From NCBI RefSeq assembly GCF_004795055.1, contig NZ_SSBJ01000014.1:62001-126000 (forward strand): a stretch of DNA of 64,000 bases, read 5' to 3'. Positions 52,701 through 64,000 of the stretch are shown here, piece by piece. The translations under genes were made by a program, and so were the position numbers. Source of the stretch: Streptomyces sp. A1136. GTDB lineage: Bacteria; Actinomycetota; Actinomycetes; Streptomycetales; Streptomycetaceae. The notes under the pieces were generated by a model. The model did no database searches. It was not told the origin of the DNA and saw only the letters and a list, made by a program, of their open reading frames with translations. Position 1 is the stretch's first letter. Each line of letters begins with the position of its first letter.

Positions 52701-53078
52701 ATGACCACACTTCACATGTCGCACACCTACGAGACGGACAGCGGGCCGGTCCACATCAGCCCGCCCGACGTCACCCTCCTGCACACCGTCGACAAGCGCG
52801 AGCGCACCCGCATGCTGGAGCAGTACGTGCGCGAGGAGCTCGGCCGCATCCTCGGCATCGAACCGCACCGCGTCGACACCACGGGCCGCCCGATGGGCTG
52901 CCTGGGCATCGGCTCGATCTCCGGCATCGAACTCCAGTACCGGATGGAGGCGGTGCTGGGCGTCGACCTGAACCTCCAGCGGCTGCTGACCGGCAACAGC
53001 GCGCAGGAGCTCATCGACTGCCTCGTCGGCCAGTTCGGCCCGGAGTCGCACCCGCGCGGTGCAGCAGTGCCGGCATGA
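52701..53078 (+). CDS. Acyl carrier protein at the canonical minimal PKS position
   Basis: A 125-residue carrier protein with a ~45-residue N-terminal extension. The attachment motif is GCLGIGSISGIELQYRM, in which Ser is kept but the preceding Asp is Gly. It has an acidic helix II as usual. It stands where aromatic clusters keep the ACP, 92 bp after CLF, and probably carries the chain, given that the other ACP (44109) lacks the Ser. Its ATGA overlap with the PPTase gene points to activation by that enzyme. Confidence 0.82.
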   Translation: MTTLHMSHTYETDSGPVHISPPDVTLLHTVDKRERTRMLEQYVREELGRILGIEPHRVDTTGRPMGCLGIGSISGIELQYRMEAVLGVDLNLQRLLTGNSAQELIDCLVGQFGPESHPRGAAVPA

Positions 53079-53902
53079 CGACGACCATCCTGCGGCAGAC
53101 CGCCCGCCCCGTCGTCAACCACCTCGACCTGCCCGACGCCGCCTTCACCCTCTCCGCCGACCGGGTCGACCTGTGGCTGGTGCGCCGGCCCACCGGGGCC
53201 GACGCCGAGGCGCTGGCCCTCGCGGAACTGGACGCACAGGAGCGCGAGCACACCGACTCCTTCATCCGGCGCTCCGACGGCCTGCTCTACGCGGCCGCCC
53301 ACGTGGCGGTGCGCCGGCTGCTCGGCCGCTACACGCGGACCCTGCCGCGGGACGTGCGTTTCATGCGCGAACCCTGCCCGGGGTGCGGCGAACCGCACGG
53401 CCGCCCGGCGGTGGCCCCGCCGCCGCCACCGCTGCACTACTCCCTCTCGCACAGCGGTGGGGTGGCGCTGGTGGGCGTGGGCACGGTGCCGCTCGGCGTC
53501 GACCTGGAGAAGCTGCCCGGAGCGGAGACCGTCGACATCTGTTCGAAGGCGCTGCACCCGGACGAGCAGTCGGAGATCGCCGAGGCCGCGGCGGGTGAGG
53601 CGCGTCGACAGCTCTTCGGTGAGATCTGGACGAGAAAAGAAGCGTTTCTCAAGGGACTCGGGACAGGGTTGAGCCGATCCCCCGCCGAGGACTACCTCGG
53701 CACCGACCACGACCGGCACCCGGACGACTGGACCATGGTCGGCATCCCCGCCGACACCTCCCACGCCGCCGCCATCGCGGTGGCCGGGACCGCCACCGCG
53801 GTGGTCGACGTCCGCTGGGTTCCCGACAGCTGGCTGTCCGTCGCGGGCGTCGTGTGCGGTGCGTCGGCCCCCTGGCCGGACCGCACGCCCCCGGCCGGTT
53901 GA
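53075..53902 (+). CDS. 4'-phosphopantetheinyl transferase (Sfp-type), cluster-dedicated
   Basis: A 275-residue Sfp-type PPTase. LHYSLSHSGGVALVGVG is the P1/P1a region, GVDLEKLPGAET and FGEIWTRKEAFLKGLGTGL the two Mg/CoA motifs. Coupled to the ACP gene upstream. Because indigoidine synthetase also needs a PPTase, this gene is one candidate to activate it. The one at 216-1064 is the other. Confidence 0.9.
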   Translation: MTTTILRQTARPVVNHLDLPDAAFTLSADRVDLWLVRRPTGADAEALALAELDAQEREHTDSFIRRSDGLLYAAAHVAVRRLLGRYTRTLPRDVRFMREPCPGCGEPHGRPAVAPPPPPLHYSLSHSGGVALVGVGTVPLGVDLEKLPGAETVDICSKALHPDEQSEIAEAAAGEARRQLFGEIWTRKEAFLKGLGTGLSRSPAEDYLGTDHDRHPDDWTMVGIPADTSHAAAIAVAGTATAVVDVRWVPDSWLSVAGVVCGASAPWPDRTPPAG

Positions 53903-53925
53903 CCGCAGATTAAGGACGTGACCGG

Positions 53926-54936
53926 ATGACCCGTACCGCCTTCGTCTTCCCCGGCCAGGGCTCCGAACGCGCCGGCATGTGCACGGAGTTGCTCGCCCGG
54001 CGCCCGGAACTGGCCGAGACCTACTTCCGGGCCGCCGACGACCTCCTCGGGATCCCGCTGGCCCGGCTCTGCCGCGACGGCTCCGACCGGGACCTGGAGG
54101 ACCCCGTCGTGGCGCAGCCCGCCCTGTTCCTGACCAGCCTGGTGGCCCTGGAAGTGCTGCGCGGCGAGGGTCTGGAGCCGTACGCCGTCGCCGGGCACAG
54201 CCTCGGCGAGTACACGGCGCTGGTCGCCGCGGGGGTCCTGGAGTGGACCGACGCGCTGTGGCTGGTCCGGCTGCGCAGTGAACTCGTCGCCACCGTCGGC
54301 GACCGGGTCGGCTGCGCCACCGCGGCCGTCATCGGCCTCAGCCGGCGCGACCTGGTGCGGCTGTGCGCCGAGACGCGCGCGGCGACGGACCGGGTCGTGG
54401 AGGTGGCCGGGGACAACGAACCCCGCCAGACGGTGGTCTGCGGGGAGGCCGAGGCGGTGTCCCACCTCGCCGAGGCAGCCCGCGCGGCCGGGGCGCGGGT
54501 GCGTCCGCTGCGGTCCGGCGGCCCCTTCCACTCCAGCCTGCTGCACGAGGCGGAGGCGGAGTTCACCGAGACCCTGATCGCCACCGCCTTCCGGGACCCG
54601 GTGCTCCCGCTGGTCTCCAGCGTCACCGGGGGGCGGATCGAGACGGCCGCCGAGGCCGTCGTCGCGCTGCGCGGCCAACTGACCAGCCCGGTGCGGTGGA
54701 CGCAGGCCGTCATGACGCTCGCCGCCTCGGGTGCCGACCGGTACGTGGAGGTGGGGCCCGGGCGGGTGCTCGGCGGTCTGGTCCGACGCATCCTGCCGGG
54801 GGCCCGGGTCCACACGACGCACGCCGCCGTCGGGCCGGCCTCGCGGGTCGGCGCGCCGAGCGACACCACCGTCGGACCGGCGGGCCTTCCGTACGCGGGC
54901 GGGCCGGCCGTCCGCGAGGAGAGGAGCACCGTGTGA
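53926..54936 (+). CDS. Malonyl-CoA:ACP transacylase-like acyltransferase
   Basis: A 336-residue MCAT/FabD-like protein. FVFPGQGSERAGMCTELLAR starts the fold, GHSLGEYTALVAAGVLEW carries the Ser (about residue 90), and GPFHSSLLHEAEAEF the His. It would supply malonyl-ACP to the local KS-CLF instead of the primary-metabolism enzyme that most type II clusters borrow. It could also load a special starter. Its stop overlaps the epsilon-subunit start (GTGA). Confidence 0.88.
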   Translation: MTRTAFVFPGQGSERAGMCTELLARRPELAETYFRAADDLLGIPLARLCRDGSDRDLEDPVVAQPALFLTSLVALEVLRGEGLEPYAVAGHSLGEYTALVAAGVLEWTDALWLVRLRSELVATVGDRVGCATAAVIGLSRRDLVRLCAETRAATDRVVEVAGDNEPRQTVVCGEAEAVSHLAEAARAAGARVRPLRSGGPFHSSLLHEAEAEFTETLIATAFRDPVLPLVSSVTGGRIETAAEAVVALRGQLTSPVRWTQAVMTLAASGADRYVEVGPGRVLGGLVRRILPGARVHTTHAAVGPASRVGAPSDTTVGPAGLPYAGGPAVREERSTV

Positions 54937-55238
54937 GCGGGAACGATCCGGGCCGGTTCATCCGCTCGCTGAGGGGCCGGCCCGACACACGCGAACTCGC
55001 GGCCCTGACCGCCGTCGTGCTCGCCCGGGCCGCGGCCTACGAGGGCCGGTACGGCGGCACGGCGGGCGCCGGGCCCGCCCCGGCGAGCCGGCACCGCCCC
55101 GAACGCCGCCGCGCCTTCGGCGGCGGACCCGACAGGCGGGACGACTGCGCCGCGGACCCCCGCCCGATCGGTCCGGGGGTCCGCGGCGTCCCGCACCCGG
55201 CCGCATCGCCCGCCCCGCCGACTTTGGCCGACAACTGA
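54933..55238 (+). CDS. Acyl-CoA carboxylase epsilon subunit-like protein
   Basis: A 101-residue protein. FIRSLRGRPDTRELAALTAV and VLARAAAYEG match the conserved start of actinobacterial acyl-CoA carboxylase epsilon subunits (family pattern: RGNPTPEELAALTAVLLARA). The C-terminal half is Pro/Arg-rich and disordered. Epsilon subunits stabilise the alpha-beta carboxylase that makes malonyl-CoA; no alpha or beta gene lies in the window. GTGA coupling ties it to the acyltransferase. Confidence 0.75.
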   Translation: MSGNDPGRFIRSLRGRPDTRELAALTAVVLARAAAYEGRYGGTAGAGPAPASRHRPERRRAFGGGPDRRDDCAADPRPIGPGVRGVPHPAASPAPPTLADN

Positions 55239-55755
55239 CGGTCCCTGACATGGACCTGGCGAAGGTTGACACTGATCTGACATAGGGCCCGTTGACCCAC
55301 GGATCGGTACCAACGAGGCTTTTCGTGAGCGTCCGCAACGTGTACTGAAAGCCGTCATACCGGGGCGCAACCCCCCGGGCGATGCCGGCAAGAGTTCTGG
55401 TCGATCAGCTTCACCCTGAGGCCGCCCCGGGGCACCCCCCGTCGGGCCCCGGCCGCAACCCGTCTCCACCGACCGACGAGAAGCAGGTTCCCATGGCGAC
55501 CGGCCACCACAACGTCCATCCGCTGCCGCAGACCGACCGGCCACGGGCGACGCACACGGTCATCCGAGACCGTGCCGCCTCCCGCGCCGCCTCCGTCTCC
55601 TCTTCCCGACGCGTCGTCCGCCTCCTGCTCGCATCCGCGCCGGACCCGTTGCCGTTCGACAAGCAGGAAGTGGTCACGCCGATCGGCGAGACCTTCGACA
55701 GGGTGAAGTCCACGCCGAACCCGTGCGCCGTGCCCGTGATCCGGTGCGTGGTCCG
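55239..55755. other. Intergenic region before the EamA exporter
   Basis: Some 520 bp without a supported gene. A frame from ATG 55494 to 55759 has no recognisable features and a weak upstream site. The exporter promoter should be here. TGACACTGATCTGACATAGGG at about 55267 looks like a possible -35/-10 arrangement for something downstream. Confidence 0.35.
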
Positions 55756-56664
55756 ATGAAGAACCGCGCGTTGTCCGACTCGGCCCTGACCGCGCTCGCA
55801 CCCGCCGTCTGGGGTTCGACGTACCTGGTCACCACCGAGCTGCTGCCGGAGGGCCGTCCGCTGCTGGCGGCCGTGTTGCGGGCACTGCCCGCGGGCCTGT
55901 TCCTCGTACTCATCGGCCGCACCCTGCCCCGCGGCATCTGGTGGTGGCGTGCGCTGGTCCTGGGCGTCCTGAACATCGGCGCCTTCTTCTACCTGCTGTT
56001 CGTCGCGGCGTACCACCTGCCGGGCGGGGTCGCGGCGCTGGTGATGACCGTCCAGCCGATGATCGTGCTGCTCCTGGGCGCCCTGCTGCTCAAGCAGAAG
56101 ATCAGGCAGATCCACCTGGTCGCCTGCGTGCTCGGCGCCGCCGGGGTGGCCCTGCTGGTCCTCCAGCCGGACGCCGGCCTCAACGCCACCGGTGTCGTGG
56201 CCGGTCTGCTGGGCGCTCTCAGCATGGCCTCCGGCATCGTCTTGACCAAGCGCTGGGGCCGCCCCGAAGGAGTGGGCCTGCTGACCTTCACGGGCTGGCA
56301 GCTCGCCGTCGGCGGCCTGGTGCTCCTACCGGTCCTGCTGATCGGCGAGGGCCTGCCCGACACGATCAGCGGCAAGAACGTGGCGGGTTTCGCCTACCTC
56401 GGCATCATCGGGGCCCTGCTCGCCTACGCGATCTGGTTCCGCGGCGTGGAGCGGCTGCCCGCGCTCGCCGTCTCGTTCCTGAGTTTCGGCTCGCCGCTCG
56501 CGGCCACCCTGCTGGGCTACTTCGTCCTCGACCAGGCCCTGTCGCCGCTGCAACTCCTCGGCGCGCTCACCGTGGTCGCCGCCGTCCTCCTGGCCCAGCC
56601 GCGCCCCGGCCGGGCCAGGAGGCAAGCGGCCAGGGCCGGCGCGCGGGAGACCGTCGACGCCTGA
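55756..56664 (+). CDS. EamA/DMT-family exporter
   Basis: A 302-residue inner-membrane protein with 10 hydrophobic segments in two EamA repeats (LAPAVWGSTYLVTTELLPEG in the first, ALSMASGIVLTKRWGRPEGV in the second). DMT exporters move small metabolites out of the cell. Its place before the indigoidine synthetase gene suggests export of indigoidine precursors or of the type II PKS product. The start is uncertain: ATG at 55756 has no strong ribosome site. Confidence 0.87.
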   Translation: MKNRALSDSALTALAPAVWGSTYLVTTELLPEGRPLLAAVLRALPAGLFLVLIGRTLPRGIWWWRALVLGVLNIGAFFYLLFVAAYHLPGGVAALVMTVQPMIVLLLGALLLKQKIRQIHLVACVLGAAGVALLVLQPDAGLNATGVVAGLLGALSMASGIVLTKRWGRPEGVGLLTFTGWQLAVGGLVLLPVLLIGEGLPDTISGKNVAGFAYLGIIGALLAYAIWFRGVERLPALAVSFLSFGSPLAATLLGYFVLDQALSPLQLLGALTVVAAVLLAQPRPGRARRQAARAGARETVDA

Positions 56665-57147
56665 CGCGACGGAGACCCTCCCCGACTTCCCGGCCCACCG
56701 CCCCCCTGGTGGGGACCGGGAGCGGCGGTGGCACACCGAGGCATCCCCCGTCCTCGGTGTGCCACCCGTCCGCCGCCGACCAGGAAACGAGAAGTGAGAG
56801 ACCTTCGATGAGCACAAGCGGCGGCGTCCCCGTCGTCCACACCGAGCAGGACCGGTACGGGAGGGGCGGGCGGCCCGAGGGGGCCCGCCCGTTCCCCGGG
56901 GCCGTGCGCGGGGGCGCACGTCCCGACAGCCCTGCCGGGGGAGTGCGTCCGGTCCCCTGTCCGTCGGTTCCTCCACGCCGGGTCGCCGCCCGGCGCTTCC
57001 GGCTCACCCCCGCGGTGCGCCCCGGCCCCGCGGGTGCCGTCCGTACCGCGTGAGCCGCTGCAGACCGGTCCGCCGCGAAGCGCGGCGGGTGCGCGGGCGT
57101 CGGGCACGCCCGCTGTTCCACGAAGGAAGTCAAGGAAGAAGCGAGAA
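56665..57147. other. Intergenic region before the indigoidine synthetase gene
   Basis: About 480 bp with no supported gene. GGTGTGCCACCCGTCC and GGTGGCACACCGAGG near 56725-56770 form an imperfect inverted repeat (terminator-like). The synthetase promoter and any SARP-binding repeats must lie nearer 57148. I see no obvious ARE palindrome here. Confidence 0.4.
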
Positions 57148-60100
57148 ATGACCTTTCAGGAGACCAGCGTGCTCGAGCCCACCCCTCTGGGGACCAAGGC
57201 GTTGCCGGATCTGCTCGCCGAGCGGGTCGCGGAGCACCCGGAGGCGACCGCGGTCGTCTACCGCGACCAGCGCCTCACCTATCGCGAACTGGCGGCCAGA
57301 AGCTCGGCCCTGGCCGAGTACCTGAGACATCTCGGTGTCTCGGCGGATGACTGCGTCGGTCTTTTCGTCGAGCCGTCGCTCGACCTGATGATCGGCGCCT
57401 GGGGCATCCTGTCCGCCGGCGGCGCCTACCTGCCGCTGTCCCCGGAGTACCCCGAGGACCGGCTCCGTTACATGATCGAGAACAGCCAGACGAAGATCAT
57501 CCTCGGTCAGCAGCGCCTGGTGGCCCGACTGCGCGAGCTCGCGCCCAAGGACGTCACCGTCGTCACCCTGCGCGACTGCGACGCGTTCCTGCTGCCCGAG
57601 GGCACGCCCGCGCCCGCCGCCGAGGGCATCCGCCCCGACAACCTGGCCTACGTCATCTACACCTCCGGCAGCACCGGGAAGCCCAAGGGCGTGATGATCG
57701 AGCACCGCAGCGTCGTCAACCAGCTCGGCTGGCTGCGCGAGGCGCACGGGATAGACCGGAGCAAGGTCGTCCTGCAGAAGACCCCGATGAGCTTCGACGC
57801 CGCCCAGTGGGAGATCCTCTCCCCGGCCAACGGCGCCACCGTCGTCATGGGAGCCCCCGGCGTCTACGCCGACCCCGAGGGCCTGATGGAGACCATCCGC
57901 AAGCACGGCGTCACCACTCTCCAGTGCGTCCCGACGCTGCTCCAGGCGCTCATCGACACCGAGCAGTTCGACGCCTGCTCCTCGCTGGAGCAGATCTTCA
58001 GCGGTGGCGAGGCGCTCTCGCGCAACCTCGCCCTCCAGGTCACCCGCGAGATGCCGGGCCGCGCCCTGATCAACCTCTACGGGCCGACGGAGTGCACCAT
58101 CAATTCCTCCTCGCACACCGTCGACCCGGAGGTCTTGGACGAGGGCCCGCAGTCGATCTCGATCGGCAGCCCCGTCCACCGGACCGAGTACCACATCCTG
58201 GACAAGGACCTGCGGCCCGTCGGCGACGGCGAGATCGGCGAGCTGTACATCGGCGGCGTCCAGTTGGCCCGCGGCTACCTGCACCGCCCCGACCTGACCG
58301 CCGACCGCTTCCTGGACATCGCCCTCACCGAGGACGCCGCACCCACCCGCCTCTACAAGACGGGCGACCTGGCCCAGTGGAACCCGGACGGCACCGTGCA
58401 GTTCGCCGGCCGCGCCGACAACCAGGTCAAGCTGCGCGGCTACCGCGTCGAACTCGACGAGATCTCCCTCGCGATCGAGAACCACGAGTGGGTCCGCAAC
58501 GCCGCCGTCATCGTCAAGAACGACGGCCGCACCGGCTTCCAGAACCTGATCGCCTGCGTCGAGCTGAGCGAGAAGGAAGCCGCCCTGATGGACCAGGGCA
58601 ACCACGGCTCCCACCACGCCTCGAAGAAGAGCAAGCTCCAGGTCAAGGCGCAGCTGTCCAACCCGGGCCTGCGCGACGACGCCGAGCTCGCCGCGCGCCC
58701 GGCCTTCGACCTGGAGGGCTCCGAGCCCACCCCCGAGCAACGCGCCCGGGTCTTCGCCCGCAAGACGTACCGCTTCTACGAGGGCGGCGCCGTCACCCGG
58801 GCCGACCTGCTCGACCTGCTCGGCGCCAAGGTCGCCGCGGGCTACACCCGGGGGGCGGCCGACCTGGCCCCCGCCGAACTGGGCCAGATCCTGCGCTGGT
58901 TCGGCCAGTACGTCAGCGAGGAGCGGCTGCTGCCGAAGTACGGCTACGCCTCCCCGGGCGCGCTGTACGCGACGCAGATGTACTTCGAGCTGGAGGGCGT
59001 CGGCGGTCTCAAGCCGGGCTACTACTACTACCAGCCCGTCCGCCACCAGCTCGTCCTGATCAGCGAGCGCGAGGCCACCGGCAAGCCCACCGCTCAGATC
59101 CACTTCATAGGCAAGAAGAGCGGCATCGAGCCGGTCTACAAGAACAACATCATCGAGGTCCTGGAGATCGAGACCGGCCACATGGTCGGCCTCTTCGAGC
59201 AGATCCTGCCGGCCTATGGCCTCGACATCCACGACCGCGCCTACGAGCCGGCCGTGCGCGAACTGCTCGACGTCGCCGACGAGGACTACTACCTGGGCAC
59301 CTTCGAGCTCGTCCCGCACGCGGGCCCGCGCGAGGACCACGCCGAGGTCTACGTCCAGACGCACGGCGGAAAGATCGCCGGCCTGCCCGAGGGCCAGTAC
59401 CGCTACGCGAACGGCGAACTGACCCGCTTCTCGGACGACATCGTCCTCAAGAAGCACGTCATCGCGATCAACCAGTCGGTGTACCAGGCGGCCTCCTTCG
59501 GCATCAGCGTGTACAGCAGGGCCCCCCAGGAGTGGCTGCGGTACATCACCCTCGGCAAGAAGCTCCAGCACCTGATGATGAACGGGCTGAACCTGGGCTT
59601 CATGTCCTCCGGCTACAGCTCCAAGACCGGCAACCCGCTGCCCGCCTCGCGCCGCATGGACGCCGTCCTCGCCGCGAACGGAGTGGAGGGCGGCCCGATG
59701 TACTTCTTCGTCGGCGGTCGCGTCAGCGAGGAGCAGATCGGCCACGAGGGCATGCGCGAGGACAGCGTCCACATGCGCGGGCCGGCGGAACTCATCCGCG
59801 ACGACCTCGCAGGCTTCCTGCCCGACTACATGATCCCGAACCGGGTCGTGGTGTTCGAGCGGATGCCGCTCTCCGCCAACGGCAAGGTCGACGTCAAGGC
59901 ACTGGCCGCCTCCGAGCAGGTCAACGCCGAACTCGTCGAGCGGCCCTTCGTCGCACCGCGCACGGAGACGGAGAAGGAGATCGCGGGCATCTGGGAGAAG
60001 GCGCTGCGCCGTGAGAGCGCCTCCGTCCAGGACGACTTCTTCGAGTCGGGCGGCAACTCGCTGATCGCCGTCGGCCTCGTCCGCGAGCTCAACGCGCGCC

Positions 60101-60996
60101 TGGGCGTCTCCCTGCCGCTGCAGAGCGTCCTGGAGTCCCCGACCATCGAGAAGCTGGCGCGCCGCCTGGAACGCGAGGTCGCCCAGGAGTCCTCGCGACT
60201 GGTGCGCCTGCACGCGGAGACCGGCAAGGCAAAGCCGGTCATCTGCTGGCCGGGTCTGGGCGGCTACCCGATGAACCTGCGCAGCCTGGCCGGCGAGATC
60301 GATCTCGGCCGCTCGTTCTACGGCGTCCAGTCGCACGGCATCAACGAGGGCGAGACCCCGTACGCGACCATCACCGAGATGGCCAAGGCGGACATCGAGG
60401 CCATCAAGGAGCTCCAGCCGACCGGCCCCTACACCCTGTGGGGCTACTCCTTCGGCGCCCGCGTGGCCTTCGAGACCGCCTACCAGCTGGAGCAGGCCGG
60501 CGAGAAGGTGGACAACCTGTTCCTGATCGCGCCGGGCTCCCCGAAGGTGCGCGCCGAGAACGGCAAGGTGTGGGGCCGTGAGGCGTCCTTCGCCAACCGC
60601 GGCTACACCACGATCCTCTTCTCCGTGTTCACCGGCACCATCTCCGGCCCGGACCTGGAGAAGTGCCTGGAGACCGTGACGGACGAGGAGTCCTTCGCCG
60701 AGTTCATCAGCGAGCTCAAGGGCATCGACGTCGACCTCGCCCGACGGATCATCTCGGTCGTGGGCCAGACCTACGAGTTCGAGTACTCCTTCCACGAGCT
60801 GGCCGAGCGCACCCTCCAGGCGCCGATCAGCATCTTCAAGGCCGTGGGCGACGACTACTCGTTCCTGGAGAACAGCAGCGGTTACTCGGCCGAGCCGCCG
60901 ACGGTCATCGACCTCGACGCCGACCACTACAGCCTGCTGCGCGAGGACATCGGCGAGCTGGTCAAGCACATCCGCTACCTGCTCGGCGAGGAGTGA
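57148..60996 (+). CDS. indC: Indigoidine synthetase (A-Ox-T-TE nonribosomal peptide synthetase)
   Basis: A 1282-residue single-module NRPS, the same length as BpsA/IndC, with very high similarity to them. An adenylation domain (about 25-535; YTSGSTGKPKGVMIEH, YKTGDLAQW) is interrupted by an oxidase domain (about 580-885; PKYGYASPGALYATQMYFEL, McbC/SagB-like and FMN-dependent). The end of A (PDYMIPNRVVVFERMPLSAN) follows, then T with Ser971 in SGGNSLIAVG and TE with GYSFGARVAF near residue 1100. It activates L-glutamine, cyclises and oxidises it, and two units condense to blue indigoidine. All catalytic motifs appear intact. A ribosome site, AAGGAAGAAG, precedes the ATG. Confidence 0.97.
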   Translation: MTFQETSVLEPTPLGTKALPDLLAERVAEHPEATAVVYRDQRLTYRELAARSSALAEYLRHLGVSADDCVGLFVEPSLDLMIGAWGILSAGGAYLPLSPEYPEDRLRYMIENSQTKIILGQQRLVARLRELAPKDVTVVTLRDCDAFLLPEGTPAPAAEGIRPDNLAYVIYTSGSTGKPKGVMIEHRSVVNQLGWLREAHGIDRSKVVLQKTPMSFDAAQWEILSPANGATVVMGAPGVYADPEGLMETIRKHGVTTLQCVPTLLQALIDTEQFDACSSLEQIFSGGEALSRNLALQVTREMPGRALINLYGPTECTINSSSHTVDPEVLDEGPQSISIGSPVHRTEYHILDKDLRPVGDGEIGELYIGGVQLARGYLHRPDLTADRFLDIALTEDAAPTRLYKTGDLAQWNPDGTVQFAGRADNQVKLRGYRVELDEISLAIENHEWVRNAAVIVKNDGRTGFQNLIACVELSEKEAALMDQGNHGSHHASKKSKLQVKAQLSNPGLRDDAELAARPAFDLEGSEPTPEQRARVFARKTYRFYEGGAVTRADLLDLLGAKVAAGYTRGAADLAPAELGQILRWFGQYVSEERLLPKYGYASPGALYATQMYFELEGVGGLKPGYYYYQPVRHQLVLISEREATGKPTAQIHFIGKKSGIEPVYKNNIIEVLEIETGHMVGLFEQILPAYGLDIHDRAYEPAVRELLDVADEDYYLGTFELVPHAGPREDHAEVYVQTHGGKIAGLPEGQYRYANGELTRFSDDIVLKKHVIAINQSVYQAASFGISVYSRAPQEWLRYITLGKKLQHLMMNGLNLGFMSSGYSSKTGNPLPASRRMDAVLAANGVEGGPMYFFVGGRVSEEQIGHEGMREDSVHMRGPAELIRDDLAGFLPDYMIPNRVVVFERMPLSANGKVDVKALAASEQVNAELVERPFVAPRTETEKEIAGIWEKALRRESASVQDDFFESGGNSLIAVGLVRELNARLGVSLPLQSVLESPTIEKLARRLEREVAQESSRLVRLHAETGKAKPVICWPGLGGYPMNLRSLAGEIDLGRSFYGVQSHGINEGETPYATITEMAKADIEAIKELQPTGPYTLWGYSFGARVAFETAYQLEQAGEKVDNLFLIAPGSPKVRAENGKVWGREASFANRGYTTILFSVFTGTISGPDLEKCLETVTDEESFAEFISELKGIDVDLARRIISVVGQTYEFEYSFHELAERTLQAPISIFKAVGDDYSFLENSSGYSAEPPTVIDLDADHYSLLREDIGELVKHIRYLLGEE

Positions 60997-61017
60997 CAGC
61001 GCGGATCACACGGTGAC

Positions 61018-61051
61018 GGCCGCCCCGCCGGAGCGATCCGGCGGGGCGGCC
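61018..61051. terminator. Terminator of the indigoidine synthetase gene
   Basis: A perfect 15-bp stem (GGCCGCCCCGCCGGA and complement) with a GCGA loop begins 22 bp after the stop. It lacks a T-run, as many Streptomyces terminators do. Confidence 0.8.
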
Positions 61052-61107
61052 CCATCCGTCGAGGCCGTCGGGCCACCGCCGCAGTTTGCCGACGAGGAGT
61101 CACTCCC

Positions 61108-64000
<2,893 letters not shown>

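Noticed and set aside
55382-55759. 125-codon frame before the exporter
   Set aside because: No family resemblance, low-complexity Ser/Arg stretches and only a weak upstream site; a short protein from ATG 55494 cannot be excluded.
57130-60969. A 1279-codon open frame antisense to the indigoidine synthetase
   Set aside because: It mirrors the real gene through the GC-rich third-position bias; its translation is Leu/Val/Asp-rich without domains, and the sense protein is fully recognisable.

Overview
The window is high-GC actinobacterial DNA and almost certainly Streptomyces. It encodes a Tap/Tpg telomere-replication pair, several AfsA/ArpA-type gamma-butyrolactone regulators, four SARP activators, a type II polyketide set and an indigoidine synthetase. 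A partition locus, an iteron-rich origin-like region with primase-polymerase and helicase genes, and the tap-tpg pair all lie within 15 kb. That points to a linear plasmid or megaplasmid, or a plasmid-derived chromosome arm. Finding argG and gdhA, usually core genes, beside this backbone is unexpected.

Layout. (1) 1-11264: a compact minus-strand biosynthetic operon in which most genes are translationally coupled. Gene order 5' to 3' is fatty acyl-AMP ligase, acyl-CoA dehydrogenase-like enzyme, ACP, one KS-AT-ACP polyketide module, a KASIII-like enzyme, an FkbH-like glyceryl-ACP synthase, a second ACP and a phosphopantetheinyl transferase. The logic is that of an RK-682-type 3-acyltetronate pathway. 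(2) 11703-28110: replicon maintenance. It holds two winged-helix proteins, parA-parB with an unusual palindromic array partly inside parB, a monooxygenase/TetR pair, an iteron region, prim-pol and SF3 helicase, tpg-tap, and a decayed acetyltransferase. (3) 28192-37529: argG, an antiporter, an SDR, a first receptor-like/SARP module, and small metabolic or resistance-type genes. (4) 37582-43965: a gamma-butyrolactone island (epimerase, AfsA-like synthase, receptor, receptor-like protein, two SARPs) resembling the far island that controls indigoidine in S. lavendulae. (5) 44109-54936: an aromatic type II PKS cluster with its own ACPs, acyltransferase, PPTase and carboxylase epsilon-like subunit. 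It also carries a decayed hydroxylase gene, an ACP with Cys in place of the pantetheine Ser, and a CLF with His in place of the usual Gln. (6) 55756-61938: exporter, full-length indigoidine synthetase and a SARP. (7) 62072-64000: a DUF1772 membrane protein and the start of gdhA.

How it works together. Butyrolactone-receptor operators (ARE-like 18-bp palindromes) sit in the promoters of the receptor, two SARPs, the orphan response regulator and the flanking TetR gene. In at least two cases the palindrome fills the spacer between -35 and -10. I infer a cascade in which a butyrolactone signal releases these promoters and the SARPs then switch on the type II PKS and indigoidine genes.

The least ordinary items are the 24-bp palindrome array (four copies within the parB coding sequence, the block repeated downstream, and one 46-bp version 2.6 kb away), the duplicated receptor/SARP module with its promoter, and the mixture of intact and disabled parts in the type II PKS cluster.
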